Source: Verrucomicrobiota bacterium (GTDB lineage: Bacteria; Verrucomicrobiota; Verrucomicrobiia; Verrucomicrobiales; Akkermansiaceae). Taken from it: DNA of 6,284 nucleotides. The stretch is taken from the NCBI GenBank assembly GCA_026397695.1, contig JAPLUJ010000041.1, positions 1,150-7,433 of the forward strand, written 5' to 3'. The notes beneath the pieces are model-generated. The model searched no databases. It was not told the origin of the DNA and saw only the letters and a list, made by a program, of their open reading frames with translations. The position numbers were made by a program, and so were the translations under genes. Below, piece after piece: positions 6,061 to 6,284 of the stretch (positions within the stretch are counted from its first letter, which is position 1; each line of letters starts with the position of its first letter).

Positions 6061-6087
6061 AGCGCTGCCATCCCCCAAGACTTATCC

Positions 6088-6284
6088 ATGCACTCGATGA
6101 CAGGATTTGGCCGCGGCTGCTCGGCGACGGACGCGTGGCATGCCGTGGTGGAAATCAGCTCGGTCAACCGCAAGCAGGCGGAAGTCGTGGTGCAGGGGCC
6201 GCGCGAACTCTCGGAACTCGAAGGGCGCATCCGCAAAGCGGTGCTCGGCGTGGTTTCACGCGGTCGCATCCAGGTGGTGGTCAA
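6088..6284 (+). CDS. yicC: YicC/YloC-family endoribonuclease, N-terminal part (3' end outside window)
   Basis: The family comprises stress-associated endoribonucleases (E. coli YicC, B. subtilis YloC). Only the first 65 codons are in the window. From ATG 6088 the protein starts MHSMTGFGRG, the hallmark SMTGFG of the family at its usual place. It continues with VVEISSVNRKQAEV (family pattern EI-x-SVN-x-[RK]), a PRELSELEGRIRKAV helix and SRGRIQVVV, all matching the YicC N-terminal domain order. The frame stays open to the window edge with no stop. The start gives a protein one residue shorter at the N-terminus than the common MIxSMTGFG form; ATG 6097 would cut off the motif and is rejected. There is no Shine-Dalgarno in the pyrimidine-rich leader. 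The gene is divergent from rplU. Confidence 0.9.
   Translation, partial: MHSMTGFGRGCSATDAWHAVVEISSVNRKQAEVVVQGPRELSELEGRIRKAVLGVVSRGRIQVVV

Larger units (their letters stand above)
5765..6087. other. Divergent intergenic region between rplU and yicC
   Basis: These 323 bases hold no convincing gene. Short open frames here (for example 5763-5969 plus) give low-quality, His/Gly-rich translations with no recognisable motif. The content is regulatory in character: a possible rplU leader hairpin, two phased T7 tracts, a weak hairpin with two G-U pairs (5916-5933), a short CTCAG-G-CTGAG palindrome (5960-5970), and a perfect 10-bp inverted repeat before yicC. Promoters for both directions must lie here or further out, but none matches the sigma-70 consensus well enough to call. 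Confidence 0.6.

Noticed and set aside
6030..6284. Minus-strand open frame at the right edge
   Set aside because: It is antisense to the yicC N-terminus, which has clear family motifs on the plus strand.

Overview
The window looks like chromosomal DNA of a moderately GC-rich Gram-negative bacterium, most likely a member of the Verrucomicrobiota. This is inferred from the style of the L27 and L21 proteins (L27 begins [16 protein letters not shown]), from a large ankyrin protein of a kind common in that phylum, from CCTAT-type degenerate repeats between genes, and from the lack of a Shine-Dalgarno sequence before every start I could examine. No database search was possible, so the phylum call is a judgement.

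Layout, plus strand, 1-5046: (i) the 3' part of a large ankyrin-repeat gene, open at the left window edge. About nine ankyrin repeats are followed by a C-terminal region with regularly spaced L-x-x-GD-x-V motifs. The reading frame ends at 2403, but the next frame carries a sensible continuation, with a fourth GD motif, to a stop at 2545. A one-base frameshift near 2312-2345 has therefore probably cut off the true C-terminus. (ii) A membrane sensor histidine kinase (2554-4299), starting 8 nt after that restored stop. (iii) A spacer with competing inverted repeats (4300-4346). (iv) An OmpR/PhoB-type response regulator (4369-5046).

Minus strand, 5764-5111: the housekeeping ribosomal operon rplU-rpmA (L21, L27), ending in a strong intrinsic terminator at 5142-5111. 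It converges on the response regulator.

Right edge: a 323-nt divergent intergenic region holds two T7 tracts exactly 21 bp apart, a small GC-rich hairpin and a perfect 10-bp inverted repeat. The 5' end of a yicC-family gene (6088 onward, plus strand) follows and runs out of the window.

How the genes work together: the kinase and regulator are very probably a cognate two-component pair. The ankyrin protein lies immediately upstream on the same strand and may be cotranscribed with them, so it could be a partner or simply a neighbour. The ribosomal genes and yicC are unrelated housekeeping functions. I see no CRISPR array, transposase, tRNA or rRNA. The most notable points are the frameshifted ankyrin gene, the kinase with Ala at the usual phosphatase position, and a strand-symmetric GTTAG/CTAAC pentamer that accounts for nearly all TTA/CTA leucine codons of the two-component genes.
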